A stretch of DNA of 64,000 nt from Chloroflexota bacterium (GTDB lineage Bacteria; Chloroflexota; Anaerolineae; Anaerolineales; Villigracilaceae), in assembly GCA_021414245.1 (NCBI GenBank), contig JAIOOU010000001.1:100371-164370 (forward strand), written 5' to 3'. How positions within the stretch are numbered: position 1 is the stretch's first letter; each line of letters begins with the position of its first letter. The position numbers and the translations under genes were made by a program. Below are positions 55,348-63,960 of this stretch, piece by piece. The notes beneath the pieces were generated by a model, which saw only the letters and a program-made list of their open reading frames with translations, was not told the origin of the DNA and ran no database searches.

Positions 55348-56604
55348 TCACTTGATCTTCCTCGGTGCGAGCCGGTTTCTTCCATAACTTTTCGGCGTGG
55401 GGGCCGGGCGCGGAGGACGGCGGGAGTCATCCCTCGGGGCGCCTCTGCCCCGGGCATCCCCGGCAGCTTTCGGCGGAGCGGGAGCCGTGTAATCGAATCC
55501 ATCGAGAGTCTCGCGTTTGAGCGGGCTTCCCATAATGCGTTCGAGGATCCGGATCATGTCGTTGTCCTCCTGGGTAACCAGGGTGAAGGCATCGCCGGTG
55601 CGCTGCGCGCGTCCGGTGCGTCCAATTCTATGGATGTAGGCATCGGCGGTGTCGGGCATGTCGTAGTTGATGACATGCGAGATGCTTTCCACATCCAGCC
55701 CGCGTGCGGCGATATCGGTGGCGACCATGATCTGGTGGGTGCCGTCCTTGAAGCCCTTGAGCGCGGACTGACGTTGACCCTGCGAGCGGTCACCATGCAA
55801 ACTCGTGACCTTGTGGCCGGCACGTTCGATCTGCTGCGCAACTTTTTGTGCGCGATATTTCGTGCGGGCAAAGATCAACACCGAATGAGTGTCGGTCTTT
55901 TTGAGCAAAGCCAGAAGTAATTGGGATTTCAAGTGCGCAGGCACGGGATACAACGCGTGCGTCACGGTATGAGCGGGACGGCTGATGCCCATCGCGATCT
56001 TCTGCGGATTCTTCAGGGTGCTGCTGGCGAGAAATTCCACTTCGCCGGGGAAGGTGGCCGAGAATAACATGGTCTGTCGTTCGACAGGCAGGGTCTTGAT
56101 GATGCGTTTCACATCCGGCAGAAAACCCATGTCGAACATGCGGTCGGCTTCGTCGAGCACAAGCACTTCGACCTTGGTCAGGCGGGCCTGACCTTGATTG
56201 ACGAGATCGAGAAAACGGCCCGGACACACGATCAGGATCTCCGCGCCTTCGCGCAGTGCCTTGACCTGGGGCGCGGGTCCGACTCCGCCGTAGATGGTTG
56301 CGCTGCGCAGGCGGGTCCCCGCGGACAGTTCCTTCACGACATCGTGAATTTGTTCGGCCAGTTCGCGGGTCGGGGTGACGATCAGCGCGCGGGTGACGTT
56401 GCGCGGACCTTCAAGAAGTCTGTTTAGAATGGGGAGGACGAATGCAGCGGTCTTGCCTGTACCGGTTTGGGCGGTACCGATAATGTCGCGGCCGCGAACG
56501 GCGGCCGGGATGGCCGCTTCCTGAATGGGCGTGGCAGTGGTATAGCCCGCCTTTTTGATTCCCGTCATCAGCCGGGGGTCGAGATTAAATTGTTCGAAGT
56601 TCAA
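55348..56604 (-). CDS. rhlE: DEAD-box RNA helicase, RhlE-like
   Basis: 418 residues from a TTG at 56604 (LNFEQFNLDPRLM); the reading frame is open further but lacks a ribosome site. Motifs: TPIQEAAIP (Q), AQTGTGKT (I), PTRELAEQ, DEADRMFD (II), SATFP (III) and HRIGRTGRAQ (VI). Basic, Arg/Gly/Pro-rich tail (RGRGAPRDDSRRPPRPAPTP). Likely resolves RNA structure in ribosome assembly or decay. Confidence 0.94.
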   Translation of the reverse strand: MNFEQFNLDPRLMTGIKKAGYTTATPIQEAAIPAAVRGRDIIGTAQTGTGKTAAFVLPILNRLLEGPRNVTRALIVTPTRELAEQIHDVVKELSAGTRLRSATIYGGVGPAPQVKALREGAEILIVCPGRFLDLVNQGQARLTKVEVLVLDEADRMFDMGFLPDVKRIIKTLPVERQTMLFSATFPGEVEFLASSTLKNPQKIAMGISRPAHTVTHALYPVPAHLKSQLLLALLKKTDTHSVLIFARTKYRAQKVAQQIERAGHKVTSLHGDRSQGQRQSALKGFKDGTHQIMVATDIAARGLDVESISHVINYDMPDTADAYIHRIGRTGRAQRTGDAFTLVTQEDNDMIRILERIMGSPLKRETLDGFDYTAPAPPKAAGDARGRGAPRDDSRRPPRPAPTPKSYGRNRLAPRKIK

Positions 56605-56819
56605 AGTATTCCGTTTCTTCAGAAGTCTATCAATGTTGGGAAAATGGGCGAATGCCCAAATAAAAACAGCGCGGACTGCTGATATAAGTGAGTCAGCGGA
56701 TTTGTGTAAATCAGGGACTCGATAAATTGATGGTGAAGGGATTATAGCACTGAAAGAGCCCCGCAATGGTTTATGAAGCAGCTTGGTTCAGAGTCCTGAA
56801 CCGAAAATTTCCAGGAATT

Positions 56820-57686
56820 TCAGGTCGTTTTGGTTTGCAATTCCGTCCGGGTGAGCAGAATAACTGCCAACAGGATGAAACCGCCGCCGGCCATCACCAC
56901 TGGCGATAATCGTTCTGTGAACAGCCAGGCCGCCAGCAAAACGGTCACGACCGGTTCAAGCGTGGAGAGCATGGCTGCATTGGTGGGACCGATGATCTCC
57001 AGGCCGGCCAAAAAGGTCACCACCGGGATGATGGTGGAGACCACAATGATGCCGAGCATGGCCAGCCAGCCTGAATTGCCCGCAGGAAGGTGGGTGCCTC
57101 CGGTCAACGCCAGCACGCCGAAGACCATGCCTGCAGAGGCGAATATAACCGTCGAGGACTGCACGGCCGAGACATGTCTCATGACATTTGTGCCGACGAT
57201 GATGTAAACGGAATAGATGAGGGCCGCTGCGATGGCCATCAGGGCACCGATCAGCTGACCGCCCTGCGGGTCAACGGTCAAGGCCGAGCCGGTCAGGGCC
57301 AGCAGCAGTACGGCGATTTTTATCCAGGTTGCTTTTTCATGCAAAACCAGAACAGACAGGATGAACACGAACATCGGATAGAGATATAGGAGGAGCGCCA
57401 CCAGCCCGGTGGACGCGTATTTGATGGCGGTCATATACAGGTAAGATTGCCCAACGTACCCAAGCGCTCCCATGCCGATCAACTGGGCGAGGATCCTTCC
57501 GCGTGGAAAATGTTCCTTGCGCAGGAGCAGAATGACGGTCATGAATGCCGCGGCCACCCCGAAGCGCAGGAACAGCACCGTGAAGGTGTCCATCCCGTCC
57601 GCATAGGCATAACGCCCAAAGATGCCCAGAGTCCCGAAGGATGCCGCCGAAATGGAGATAAGAAAAATCCCGAAGAGTCGCTTCAT
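56820..57686 (-). CDS. EamA/DMT-family transporter
   Basis: 288 residues, ten hydrophobic segments in two EamA repeats (ISAASFGTLGIFGRYA ... ALTGSALTVDP ... MLSTLEPVVTVLLAAWLF). Exporter of a small metabolite. Overlaps the GT4 gene by 4 nt (ATGA), so it belongs to the MDR-PTPS-GT4 group. Confidence 0.9.
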   Translation of the reverse strand: MKRLFGIFLISISAASFGTLGIFGRYAYADGMDTFTVLFLRFGVAAAFMTVILLLRKEHFPRGRILAQLIGMGALGYVGQSYLYMTAIKYASTGLVALLLYLYPMFVFILSVLVLHEKATWIKIAVLLLALTGSALTVDPQGGQLIGALMAIAAALIYSVYIIVGTNVMRHVSAVQSSTVIFASAGMVFGVLALTGGTHLPAGNSGWLAMLGIIVVSTIIPVVTFLAGLEIIGPTNAAMLSTLEPVVTVLLAAWLFTERLSPVVMAGGGFILLAVILLTRTELQTKTT

Positions 57687-58738
57687 TTTTGTCCGATCAT
57701 GGATTGTAAAAACGCGCGCACCCGGGCAGCAGTCTCCATCCAGGAGGGCTGCTGAATATAGCGCCGGCGTGCGTTCAGGGAAAGCTGCGTAAGCAGTTCG
57801 CGATTCGTGGCGAGGGCCGAGATGTAAGCGGCCAGTGCGGGGGAGTCGTTGGGCGGGATTAGATAGCCTGTGACCCCATGTTCGATGATCTCTCCCGCTG
57901 CGCCGGCTGTTGTGCCGATGGAGGGCAGGCCAAACCCCATGCCTTCGAGATAGACGATCCCAAAGCCTTCGTAACTGGAGGGGACGATCATGAGATGGGA
58001 CTGGCGCAGGATTTCAGCGAGCGGGTCATTGTCGAGCGAGTCGTGAAGAAAGACAAATGAGGAAAGATCGTTTTGTTCGACCATGGCCCGGATGCGTTTG
58101 ACGTATTCCGGTTCTGCTGTCAGTGAGCCGATCACATCCACCCTGACCTTTGATTTCAGACCCACGACCGACCGCAAAAGTGTATGCAGACCTTTGCGTT
58201 CCATCAGGTTGCCGAGGAAGACAATTCGCAACTCTCCGGTCAACGCCCTGGCCTTGATCTCCTGCTCCGGGATCGCTTCACCGAATCTATCCGTGGGCGG
58301 ATGGGCAACGGTCTCAGGCAGGTTTCTCCCCGACAGCTCGCGCACGACAAGGCAGGTTGTCTGCGAATTGAAGATGAATCCATCCACGTGTTGCAGATAT
58401 TTTTTTTCAACCAGCCTGTAGAAATGGTTTTGCCATGCTGGGCGCAGTTCGGAACAACGCAGATGGTGGACCAATGAGATGACAGGGTGGGAATGTTTCC
58501 CGAGGTTGGCGGCCAAAAGGGAGGGATGATTTAACTCATCCTGGATCAAAATGTCGTATTGCGAAGGCAGCCGGAAGGAAAGATTATCCATGAGATGGGC
58601 CGGATAATTCCGCCATGGCAGGGAAATGATCCCGACCTCATCCCCCTGTGCACGGAGGTATTCGACCAGTTTGCGGTCGTACATATATCCGCCGCTGATG
58701 GTCTCCAGCGAGCCGTAAATGATCAGACCGATTTTCAT
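57683..58738 (-). CDS. family 4 glycosyltransferase
   Basis: 351 residues. IGLIIYGSLETISGGYMYDRKLV and the donor-site motif PSSYEGFGIVYLEGMGFGLPSIGT (E-x7-E) are GT4. The acceptor is unknown. Located 7 nt after the PTPS gene, so it may act on a pterin (see findings). Confidence 0.9.
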   Translation of the reverse strand: MKIGLIIYGSLETISGGYMYDRKLVEYLRAQGDEVGIISLPWRNYPAHLMDNLSFRLPSQYDILIQDELNHPSLLAANLGKHSHPVISLVHHLRCSELRPAWQNHFYRLVEKKYLQHVDGFIFNSQTTCLVVRELSGRNLPETVAHPPTDRFGEAIPEQEIKARALTGELRIVFLGNLMERKGLHTLLRSVVGLKSKVRVDVIGSLTAEPEYVKRIRAMVEQNDLSSFVFLHDSLDNDPLAEILRQSHLMIVPSSYEGFGIVYLEGMGFGLPSIGTTAGAAGEIIEHGVTGYLIPPNDSPALAAYISALATNRELLTQLSLNARRRYIQQPSWMETAARVRAFLQSMIGQK

Positions 58739-58745
58739 CTGTTGT

Positions 58746-59123
58746 TCATCGATTTATGCGGTACGCTGCCCAGGCATTTTCATGCTCCCAGAGCACGACC
58801 TTGAGGGTTGAAATATTCCCGGCCTTGATCTTTTCATTGAGGGTCGTGCATAGGATCCGTGAAAAATGTTCAATGGATGGATTGAGACCCGCGAATTCGG
58901 GCTTCTCGTTCAGCATTTGTTCGCGGTAATAAGCGACTACGTCATCCAGATGTCTTTCCACATCCACAATATCCACAAGGTAACCGTGCTGGTCCAGTTC
59001 CAACCCTTTGAGCTGAAGTTCAAGTATGTAATGATGGGAGTTGGGCAGATTCTCGAGTCCCCAGTCTCCGCCGATCAAAAAATGATGTGCAATAAATTCA
59101 CGACGAACTCCAAGGGTGTACAT
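58746..59123 (-). CDS. 6-pyruvoyl-tetrahydropterin synthase / QueD-like protein
   Basis: 125 residues. Zinc His: FIAHHFLI and NSHHYILEL; LVDIVDVERHLDDVV and NPSIEHFSRILC fit the family. The catalytic Cys of QueD, normally just before the HGHxY zinc motif, is absent (LPNSHHY), so its reaction may differ. Preceded by ttggagcc. Flanked by an MDR reductase and a glycosyltransferase. Confidence 0.83.
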   Translation of the reverse strand: MYTLGVRREFIAHHFLIGGDWGLENLPNSHHYILELQLKGLELDQHGYLVDIVDVERHLDDVVAYYREQMLNEKPEFAGLNPSIEHFSRILCTTLNEKIKAGNISTLKVVLWEHENAWAAYRINR

Positions 59124-59155
59124 AGGCTGGGCTCCAATAGGGAATCTTTGATATT

Positions 59156-60166
59156 TTATTTCGGGTACTCGAAGATGACTTGAATCGTCTCCTGCGGATT
59201 TTCATCCAGTAAATGATAAGCTCTGCCCGCTTCTTCAAGGGGAAAACGATGTGTAATCCATTTTTCCGGGCGGACCCGCCTGAGAGCCTTCCAGGTTACA
59301 TCAAAACGACGGGACTTATCCCAGCGGGCTGCCAATGCCGGGGCAATCGTGCTGACTTGAGATGAAAGAAGTTGGATGCGCGAACGATGGAACGAACCGC
59401 CAAGATCGATGGATGCATGTTTCTGCCCGTACCATGAGCCGACTACGATTCTTCCGCTGAAGGCGGTTAATTCGATCGCGTCATTAAGAGCGGATGGCGA
59501 GCCGCTTAATTCAAAGGCCAGGTCAAATTTTCCCTGCGCGTAGGCAAGGAGGGCCTTGCGCAATTCCGAGACACCCGGATCAAATGCATGTACCCCCTCA
59601 ATATCGCTCGAAGCCTTGCGCCGCAACTCATGGAAATCCAGCGCGGCAAGTTTTTCCAATGGAAACTCCGCTAATAAAGAGGCGGTTAATAATCCAACGA
59701 TGCCCTGCCCAAGGACCAAGACCCGCTCTCCCAAAATAGGGGCCCCATCCTGGATCAGGTTGACAGCGGTTTCCATGTTGGGCAGCAGACAAGCGTTTTC
59801 AGGGGATATGGAATCGGGGATCAGAATCAGAGATTCATGGCGCAGGATGAAATGCGAAGTGTGCGCCTGAAAGGCAAAGACAAGTTTGTTCCGCAGGGAT
59901 GGATCGACCCGGTCCCCTGTTTCCACGACCCTCCCAACGGTTGCATATCCATAGGTCAGCGGATATTTCAACTGGCTGCTTACCTTGTCGTGGGCATCCT
60001 CCAAATTTGGAAACTGTCCACGGTAAATCAGCATCTCGCTTCCTGCACTGATTGCAGAACAGATGGATTCCACCAGCACCTCATCGGCTTTGAGGGCGGG
60101 CAGGGGGGTGGTTTTTATTTCGACTTGTTTCGGGGAGGTAAAAAAAACAGTCTTTGCCTGTGGCAT
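59156..60166 (-). CDS. MDR-superfamily dehydrogenase
   Basis: 336 residues. ICSAISAGSEMLIYRG is the start of the catalytic domain with the SAGSE variant; LVLGQGIVGLLTASLL binds NAD(P). The usual Cys/His zinc ligands at the active site seem absent. Probably a reductase or dehydrogenase of an unusual substrate. Leaderless (60173-60178). First gene of the MDR-PTPS-GT4-EamA group. Confidence 0.83.
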   Translation of the reverse strand: MPQAKTVFFTSPKQVEIKTTPLPALKADEVLVESICSAISAGSEMLIYRGQFPNLEDAHDKVSSQLKYPLTYGYATVGRVVETGDRVDPSLRNKLVFAFQAHTSHFILRHESLILIPDSISPENACLLPNMETAVNLIQDGAPILGERVLVLGQGIVGLLTASLLAEFPLEKLAALDFHELRRKASSDIEGVHAFDPGVSELRKALLAYAQGKFDLAFELSGSPSALNDAIELTAFSGRIVVGSWYGQKHASIDLGGSFHRSRIQLLSSQVSTIAPALAARWDKSRRFDVTWKALRRVRPEKWITHRFPLEEAGRAYHLLDENPQETIQVIFEYPK

Positions 60167-60172
60167 GCTCGG

Positions 60173-60178
60173 AGTTTA
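60173..60178 (-). promoter_or_regulatory. -10 box of likely leaderless MDR gene
   Basis: Minus strand TAAACT, 6 nt before the ATG at 60166; it follows the terminator of the PilZ gene at once. Confidence 0.5.
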
Positions 60179-60182
60179 ACAT

Positions 60183-60211
60183 AAAAAAAGCCTCCTTGTT
60201 GAGAAGGAGGC
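60183..60211 (-). terminator. terminator after the PilZ gene
   Basis: Minus strand 8-bp stem gcctcctt / aaggaggc, 6-nt loop, seven T residues. Confidence 0.88.
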
Positions 60212-60226
60212 CTGGCGGGCGCCGGT

Positions 60227-60613
60227 TTATTTTGACGGGGAGGGCTTGATCGGGTAATTGGGTGAGTCGCGCCGGAATTCGTAATTATCAATGATTGCCT
60301 GGATGGCCTTGAGCTGGTCCGGTTTGGGATTATTGAACTCAAAGCCGATGTTGAAATATTCCGGACTTATATCCTGCTGGCTCCAGACCACCCGGGCGGG
60401 AATTGTGATGCGCGTGACCTGGATATCCGGCAGATCCGGTAATTCAATGGCCAGGGTCAGCTCCGCGTTTTTCTCGAGTGTGTGTTCGCTGATGACCATG
60501 GCGCCTTTCAAGGTCAGATCACCGAGGGTGCCGATCTGGTAACCGCCATACAGGTCAAAGACCTGGGTGTAGGCCATTAAATTCTTGCGAGGTTCTTTCC
60601 GTCTTTCCTGCAT
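60227..60613 (-). CDS. PilZ-domain protein
   Basis: 128 residues from MQERRKEPRK at 60613 (an ATG at 60628 is possible). RRKEPRKN and DLTLKGAMV are the RxxxR and D/NxSxxG-like motifs of c-di-GMP binding; the Thr in place of Ser and Lys make the second motif divergent. One stand-alone domain; effector of c-di-GMP signalling (family knowledge). Confidence 0.85.
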   Translation of the reverse strand: MQERRKEPRKNLMAYTQVFDLYGGYQIGTLGDLTLKGAMVISEHTLEKNAELTLAIELPDLPDIQVTRITIPARVVWSQQDISPEYFNIGFEFNNPKPDQLKAIQAIIDNYEFRRDSPNYPIKPSPSK

Positions 60614-60669
60614 TCTGTTTCCATCCATTCCCCTGATTAACCGGCCCGGCAAATCTTGATCGCAAATTT

Positions 60670-60876
60670 CTATCTAATATAATCCGATATTAATTTCTTG
60701 AATTTAAAAGTCTCGCGGATATATCGCAGATCCGGATCCTGTAGAACCCATTTGACGTGAGTTTGGCCGATTTCCAGCGCGCTTCTCAGCAGATCGACAG
60801 CTCTATCGGCATGACCATTAAGAGCTTCCAGGTAGGCCTGGTTGCATTTCTTTTCGCTGTCATAGATTGTCTTCAC
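60670..60876 (-). CDS. small TPR-like protein
   Basis: 68 residues from a GTG at 60876, preceded by aaggag 7 nt upstream. KKCNQAYLEALNGHADRAVDLLRSAL is one TPR-like helical pair; DPDLRYIRETFKFKKLI matches the end motif often found after TPR repeats. A longer in-frame reading to 60984 lacks a ribosome site and overlaps the divergent PIG-L gene. Confidence 0.65.
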   Translation of the reverse strand: MKTIYDSEKKCNQAYLEALNGHADRAVDLLRSALEIGQTHVKWVLQDPDLRYIRETFKFKKLISDYIR

Positions 60877-60945
60877 GGCTCCGCTCCTTCCATAATTAAT
60901 CAAGTTTAAATGAACGCACCCCGATGAATCATTGCGATTGTGTGG

Positions 60946-60951
60946 TAAAAA
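60946..60951 (+). promoter_or_regulatory. -10 box of likely leaderless PIG-L gene
   Basis: tggTAAAAAT, 5-6 nt before the ATG at 60958; no ribosome site. Confidence 0.5.
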
Positions 60952-60957
60952 TGGGCC

Positions 60958-61677
60958 ATGCGCTGGATCTATATTTCGCCCCACCTGGATGATGCCGTCC
61001 TTTCAGCCGGCGGCCTGATCCATGAGCAAACTCGCGCGGGCATGGAGGTGGAAATCTGGACCATGATGTGCGGTTTCCCCCCCACTGCGGAACTTTCCCC
61101 TTTTGCCCAGGTGCTCCATTATCAATGGGGCATTGCAGAGGCCGCTGATGTGGTCGCCGCCCGCCGGGCCGAGGATGTACATGCCGCCGGTCTGGTTGGT
61201 GCCAGGGCAGTTCACTTTGATTATCTGGATTGCATCTACCGGCGCGGCAGGAGCGGGGAGTGGCTGTATTTCGATATTTATGTGCCTCCCCATGAAGACG
61301 AAGCGGATTTGCCGGCCCGAATGGCAGAATCCATTTCCGCACGCCTCAAACCTGACGATCAACTGGTCTGCCAACTCGCGTTGGGCTCCCACGTGGACCA
61401 TGTCACCGTACGCCGTGCAGTCGATTTGCTCCAAAAGCCCGTCCAGTACGATGTGGACATCCCTTATTTGTTTAATTCGCCCGATGAACTGGCTCTGAAA
61501 ACTGCCGGGATGAAGGAAACTGTACAGCCGGTCTCGGAAGCAGGCCTGACGTCCTGGCAGGATGCGATTGCCGCCTACACCTCCCAGTTGGGGATGCTTT
61601 TTGAGACTCCTGAAGCGATGCGGGCCAGAATCCAGGCTTATTGGTCCGAAAAAGGCGGCATCCGCCTGTGGTCTTAA
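60958..61677 (+). CDS. PIG-L/LmbE family deacetylase
   Basis: 239 residues. ISPHLDDAVLSAGG (PHxDD at 8-12) and GSHVDHVTVRRAV (HxxH) form the zinc site. These enzymes remove N-acetyl groups from amino-sugar conjugates such as GlcNAc-inositol or bacillithiol precursors. The substrate here is not known. Confidence 0.9.
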   Translation: MRWIYISPHLDDAVLSAGGLIHEQTRAGMEVEIWTMMCGFPPTAELSPFAQVLHYQWGIAEAADVVAARRAEDVHAAGLVGARAVHFDYLDCIYRRGRSGEWLYFDIYVPPHEDEADLPARMAESISARLKPDDQLVCQLALGSHVDHVTVRRAVDLLQKPVQYDVDIPYLFNSPDELALKTAGMKETVQPVSEAGLTSWQDAIAAYTSQLGMLFETPEAMRARIQAYWSEKGGIRLWS

Positions 61678-61707
61678 GCCGGACAAAACCTGTCATACTT
61701 TTGGGTC

Positions 61708-61736
61708 TTGTATCTGGTTTTGAATCATGATATAGT
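61708..61736 (+). promoter_or_regulatory. promoter of greA
   Basis: TTGTAT, 17-bp spacer, TATAGT, about 95 nt before the greA start. Confidence 0.6.
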
Positions 61737-61745
61737 ATTGCCGAT

Positions 61746-61803
61746 TTTCCGGACACAACCACCGGAAATTTTTAATCACTTGCATCTCCTTTTGGGGGTG
61801 CAA
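61746..61803 (+). promoter_or_regulatory. two hairpins in the greA leader
   Basis: First hairpin tttccgg (61746-61752) / ccggaaa (61762-61768) followed by tttt, attenuator-like. Second: ttgca (61780-61784) / tgcaa (61799-61803) with inner C/G pairs. Both are in the transcribed leader. Confidence 0.45.
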
Positions 61804-61831
61804 AATTCTATCTATACAGCAGGACAATACC

Positions 61832-62302
61832 ATGCCAAGCAATTTCCTTACCAAAGAGGGCTTTCAAAAGCTTCAAGAGGAACTGGATCATTTACGGACA
61901 GTAAAACGACAGGAAGTGGCCGAACGATTGCATGAGGCCATGGAGGGCGGAGAGCTGATCGAGAATGCCGAATATGAAGCCGCAAAGAACGAGCAGGCTT
62001 TTGTGGAAGGCCGCATCCAGGAATTGGATGTTTTGCTGGCCTCAGCGAATATTATTGAAGACAACGGAAAGACCAAGAAGAACGATGCCATTCATGTTGG
62101 CTCCAAAGTCACCATTAAAGAGGGAAACTTTGAAGCCGAGACCTTTGTCATCGTTGGCGCGGCTGAAGCCAACCCGCGTGAGGGAAAGATCTCGAATGAA
62201 TCGCCGATCGGCAAGGCCATCCTGGGTCACAGACTGGGCGACACGGTAAAAGTGGAAACCCCCGGTGGGACCTATAACGTAAAGATCATCAAAGTCGGCT
62301 AA
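61832..62302 (+). CDS. greA: transcription elongation factor GreA
   Basis: 156 residues. Cleaves the RNA of backtracked RNA polymerase. N-terminal coiled coil with the acidic tip (ENAEYEAAKNEQAFVEGR) and C-terminal FKBP-like domain ending SPIGKAILGHRLGDTV. Start MPSNFLTKEGFQKLQEEL. Confidence 0.96.
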   Translation: MPSNFLTKEGFQKLQEELDHLRTVKRQEVAERLHEAMEGGELIENAEYEAAKNEQAFVEGRIQELDVLLASANIIEDNGKTKKNDAIHVGSKVTIKEGNFEAETFVIVGAAEANPREGKISNESPIGKAILGHRLGDTVKVETPGGTYNVKIIKVG

Positions 62303-62319
62303 ACAGGGCGCGACTTTTT

Positions 62320-62365
62320 GCCCCGCGTGCCTGTGCCGGAAGGCCGGCAACGCGGGGCTTTTTTT
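62320..62365 (+). terminator. terminator after greA
   Basis: Stem gccccgcg / cgcggggc with an inner tgccgg / ccggca arm, then seven T. Confidence 0.85.
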
Positions 62366-62393
62366 ATCAATCAGACAGGAAGCATGCATCATC

Positions 62394-63911
62394 ATGGCAG
62401 AATATTCAACCCTCGAAAAAGTTCGTTTGCAAAAACTCGAAGATCTCCGCGCCGAGGGATTCGATCCCTATCCTACACGCGCCGAGCGGACCCACACCAG
62501 CGCGCAGGCCGCCGCTGAATTTGAAGCTGCGGAGAAGGATGGCAAGGAGGTCAGGGCCACCCTGGCCGGACGGATTCGCGCCAGCCGCTCGATGGGCAAG
62601 GTTTCCTTCGCGCATATTGAAGACAGCGCCGGAAAGATTCAACTATTCCTGCGCAGCAATGAATTGGGCAAGGATCGGGTGGACCTGTTCAACAAAATGT
62701 TCGATCTGGGCGATTTTATCCAGGCCTCGGGCGTCATGTTCCGGACCAAAACGGGTGAGATCACCCTGCACGTGCACGATTTTAAACTGCTCGCCAAATC
62801 GATCACTCCCCTGCCTGCGGATAAGGATGTGACCCAGGAGGACGGCACAGTCAAACGCTATGCCGCACTTGAGTCGCCGGAGATCCGCGCCCGGCAGCGT
62901 TATGCCGACCTGGCCGTCAACCCGGAAGTACGCGAGATATTTCGTAAACGTGCCACGCTCATCAAGTCTCTGCGGACTTTTCTCGACGATCATGATTTTC
63001 TTGAAGTTGAAACACCCATTCTCCAGCCTCTGTATGGCGGAGCGGCGGCCCGTCCGTTCGTGACCCATCACAACGAACTCGAACAGGACATGTATCTGCG
63101 CATCTCCTTCGAGTTGTATCTCAAGCGCCTGCTGGTGGGGAACATGGAGCGGGTGTATGAGATCGGCCGCGACTTCCGCAATGAAGGCGTGTCCTTTAAG
63201 CACAACCCGGAATTCACCCAGCTGGAGTTCTATTGGGCTTATGCGGATTATTTACAGGTCATGGAGTTGACCGAGCAAATGGTGGCCTATGCCGCCGAAC
63301 AGGTGACCGGTTCCACCAAGGTCAAGTTTGGTGAACATGAACTCGAATTCAAACCGCCATGGAAACGTGTTGAAATGCGGCAGGGCATTTTGGAAACCAG
63401 TGGAATTGATATTGCCGAGCACAAAACCGCGGAAGATCTGTTCAAAGCCATTCGCGCGAAACATCCGAATAAAACGCCCGATCCAAAAGTGGCACGCGGC
63501 AAGATGATCGACTTCCTGCTCGGTGAGTTTCTCGAGCCGACCTTGATCCAGCCGACCTTCCTTTATAACTATCCGCGCGATATCTCGCCGCTGGCGAAAT
63601 CCATGCCCGGCGATCCGCTCACCGTGGAGCGCTTCGAAGGGTATGTGGCAGGTTTTGAATTGTGCAATGCCTTCACCGAATTGAACGATCCGCTCGATCA
63701 GGAGCAGCGCTTCCTTGAAATGGGCCGTGATTACACGGATGATGAAGAGGAAAAGAATCCGCTCGATGAAGATTATTTGCGTGCCATGCGCTACGGCATG
63801 CCGCCCAACGGCGGCTTTGGCATGGGCGTGGACCGCCTTGCCATGGTGCTGACGGACAAACATTCCATCCGCGAAGTGCTGTTATTCCCGGCGTTGCGAA
63901 AAGAAGAATAA
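62394..63911 (+). CDS. lysS: lysyl-tRNA synthetase, class II
   Basis: 505 residues. N-terminal OB domain (VRATLAGRIRASRSMGKVSF), motif 1 EVETPILQPLYGGA, motif 2 YEIGRDFRNEG and motif 3 GFGMGVDRLAMVLTD, all intact. The only complete aminoacyl-tRNA synthetase of the window. Ribosome site aggaagc is moderate. Confidence 0.97.
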   Translation: MAEYSTLEKVRLQKLEDLRAEGFDPYPTRAERTHTSAQAAAEFEAAEKDGKEVRATLAGRIRASRSMGKVSFAHIEDSAGKIQLFLRSNELGKDRVDLFNKMFDLGDFIQASGVMFRTKTGEITLHVHDFKLLAKSITPLPADKDVTQEDGTVKRYAALESPEIRARQRYADLAVNPEVREIFRKRATLIKSLRTFLDDHDFLEVETPILQPLYGGAAARPFVTHHNELEQDMYLRISFELYLKRLLVGNMERVYEIGRDFRNEGVSFKHNPEFTQLEFYWAYADYLQVMELTEQMVAYAAEQVTGSTKVKFGEHELEFKPPWKRVEMRQGILETSGIDIAEHKTAEDLFKAIRAKHPNKTPDPKVARGKMIDFLLGEFLEPTLIQPTFLYNYPRDISPLAKSMPGDPLTVERFEGYVAGFELCNAFTELNDPLDQEQRFLEMGRDYTDDEEEKNPLDEDYLRAMRYGMPPNGGFGMGVDRLAMVLTDKHSIREVLLFPALRKEE

Positions 63912-63921
63912 TAAAGTTAAT

Positions 63922-63950
63922 GTTGGGGCGCGGCGATGCCGTGCCCCAAC
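63922..63950. terminator. GC-rich hairpin after lysS
   Basis: gttggggc / gccccaac with an inner gcggc / gccgt arm; no T run. It may be a terminator or a REP-like palindrome. Confidence 0.5.
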
Positions 63951-63960
63951 GGTATTTCCT

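Noticed and set aside
56605..56766. Upstream extension of the DEAD helicase frame
   Set aside because: Sequence is unlike any helicase N-terminus and there is no start signal; the conserved part begins near 56604.
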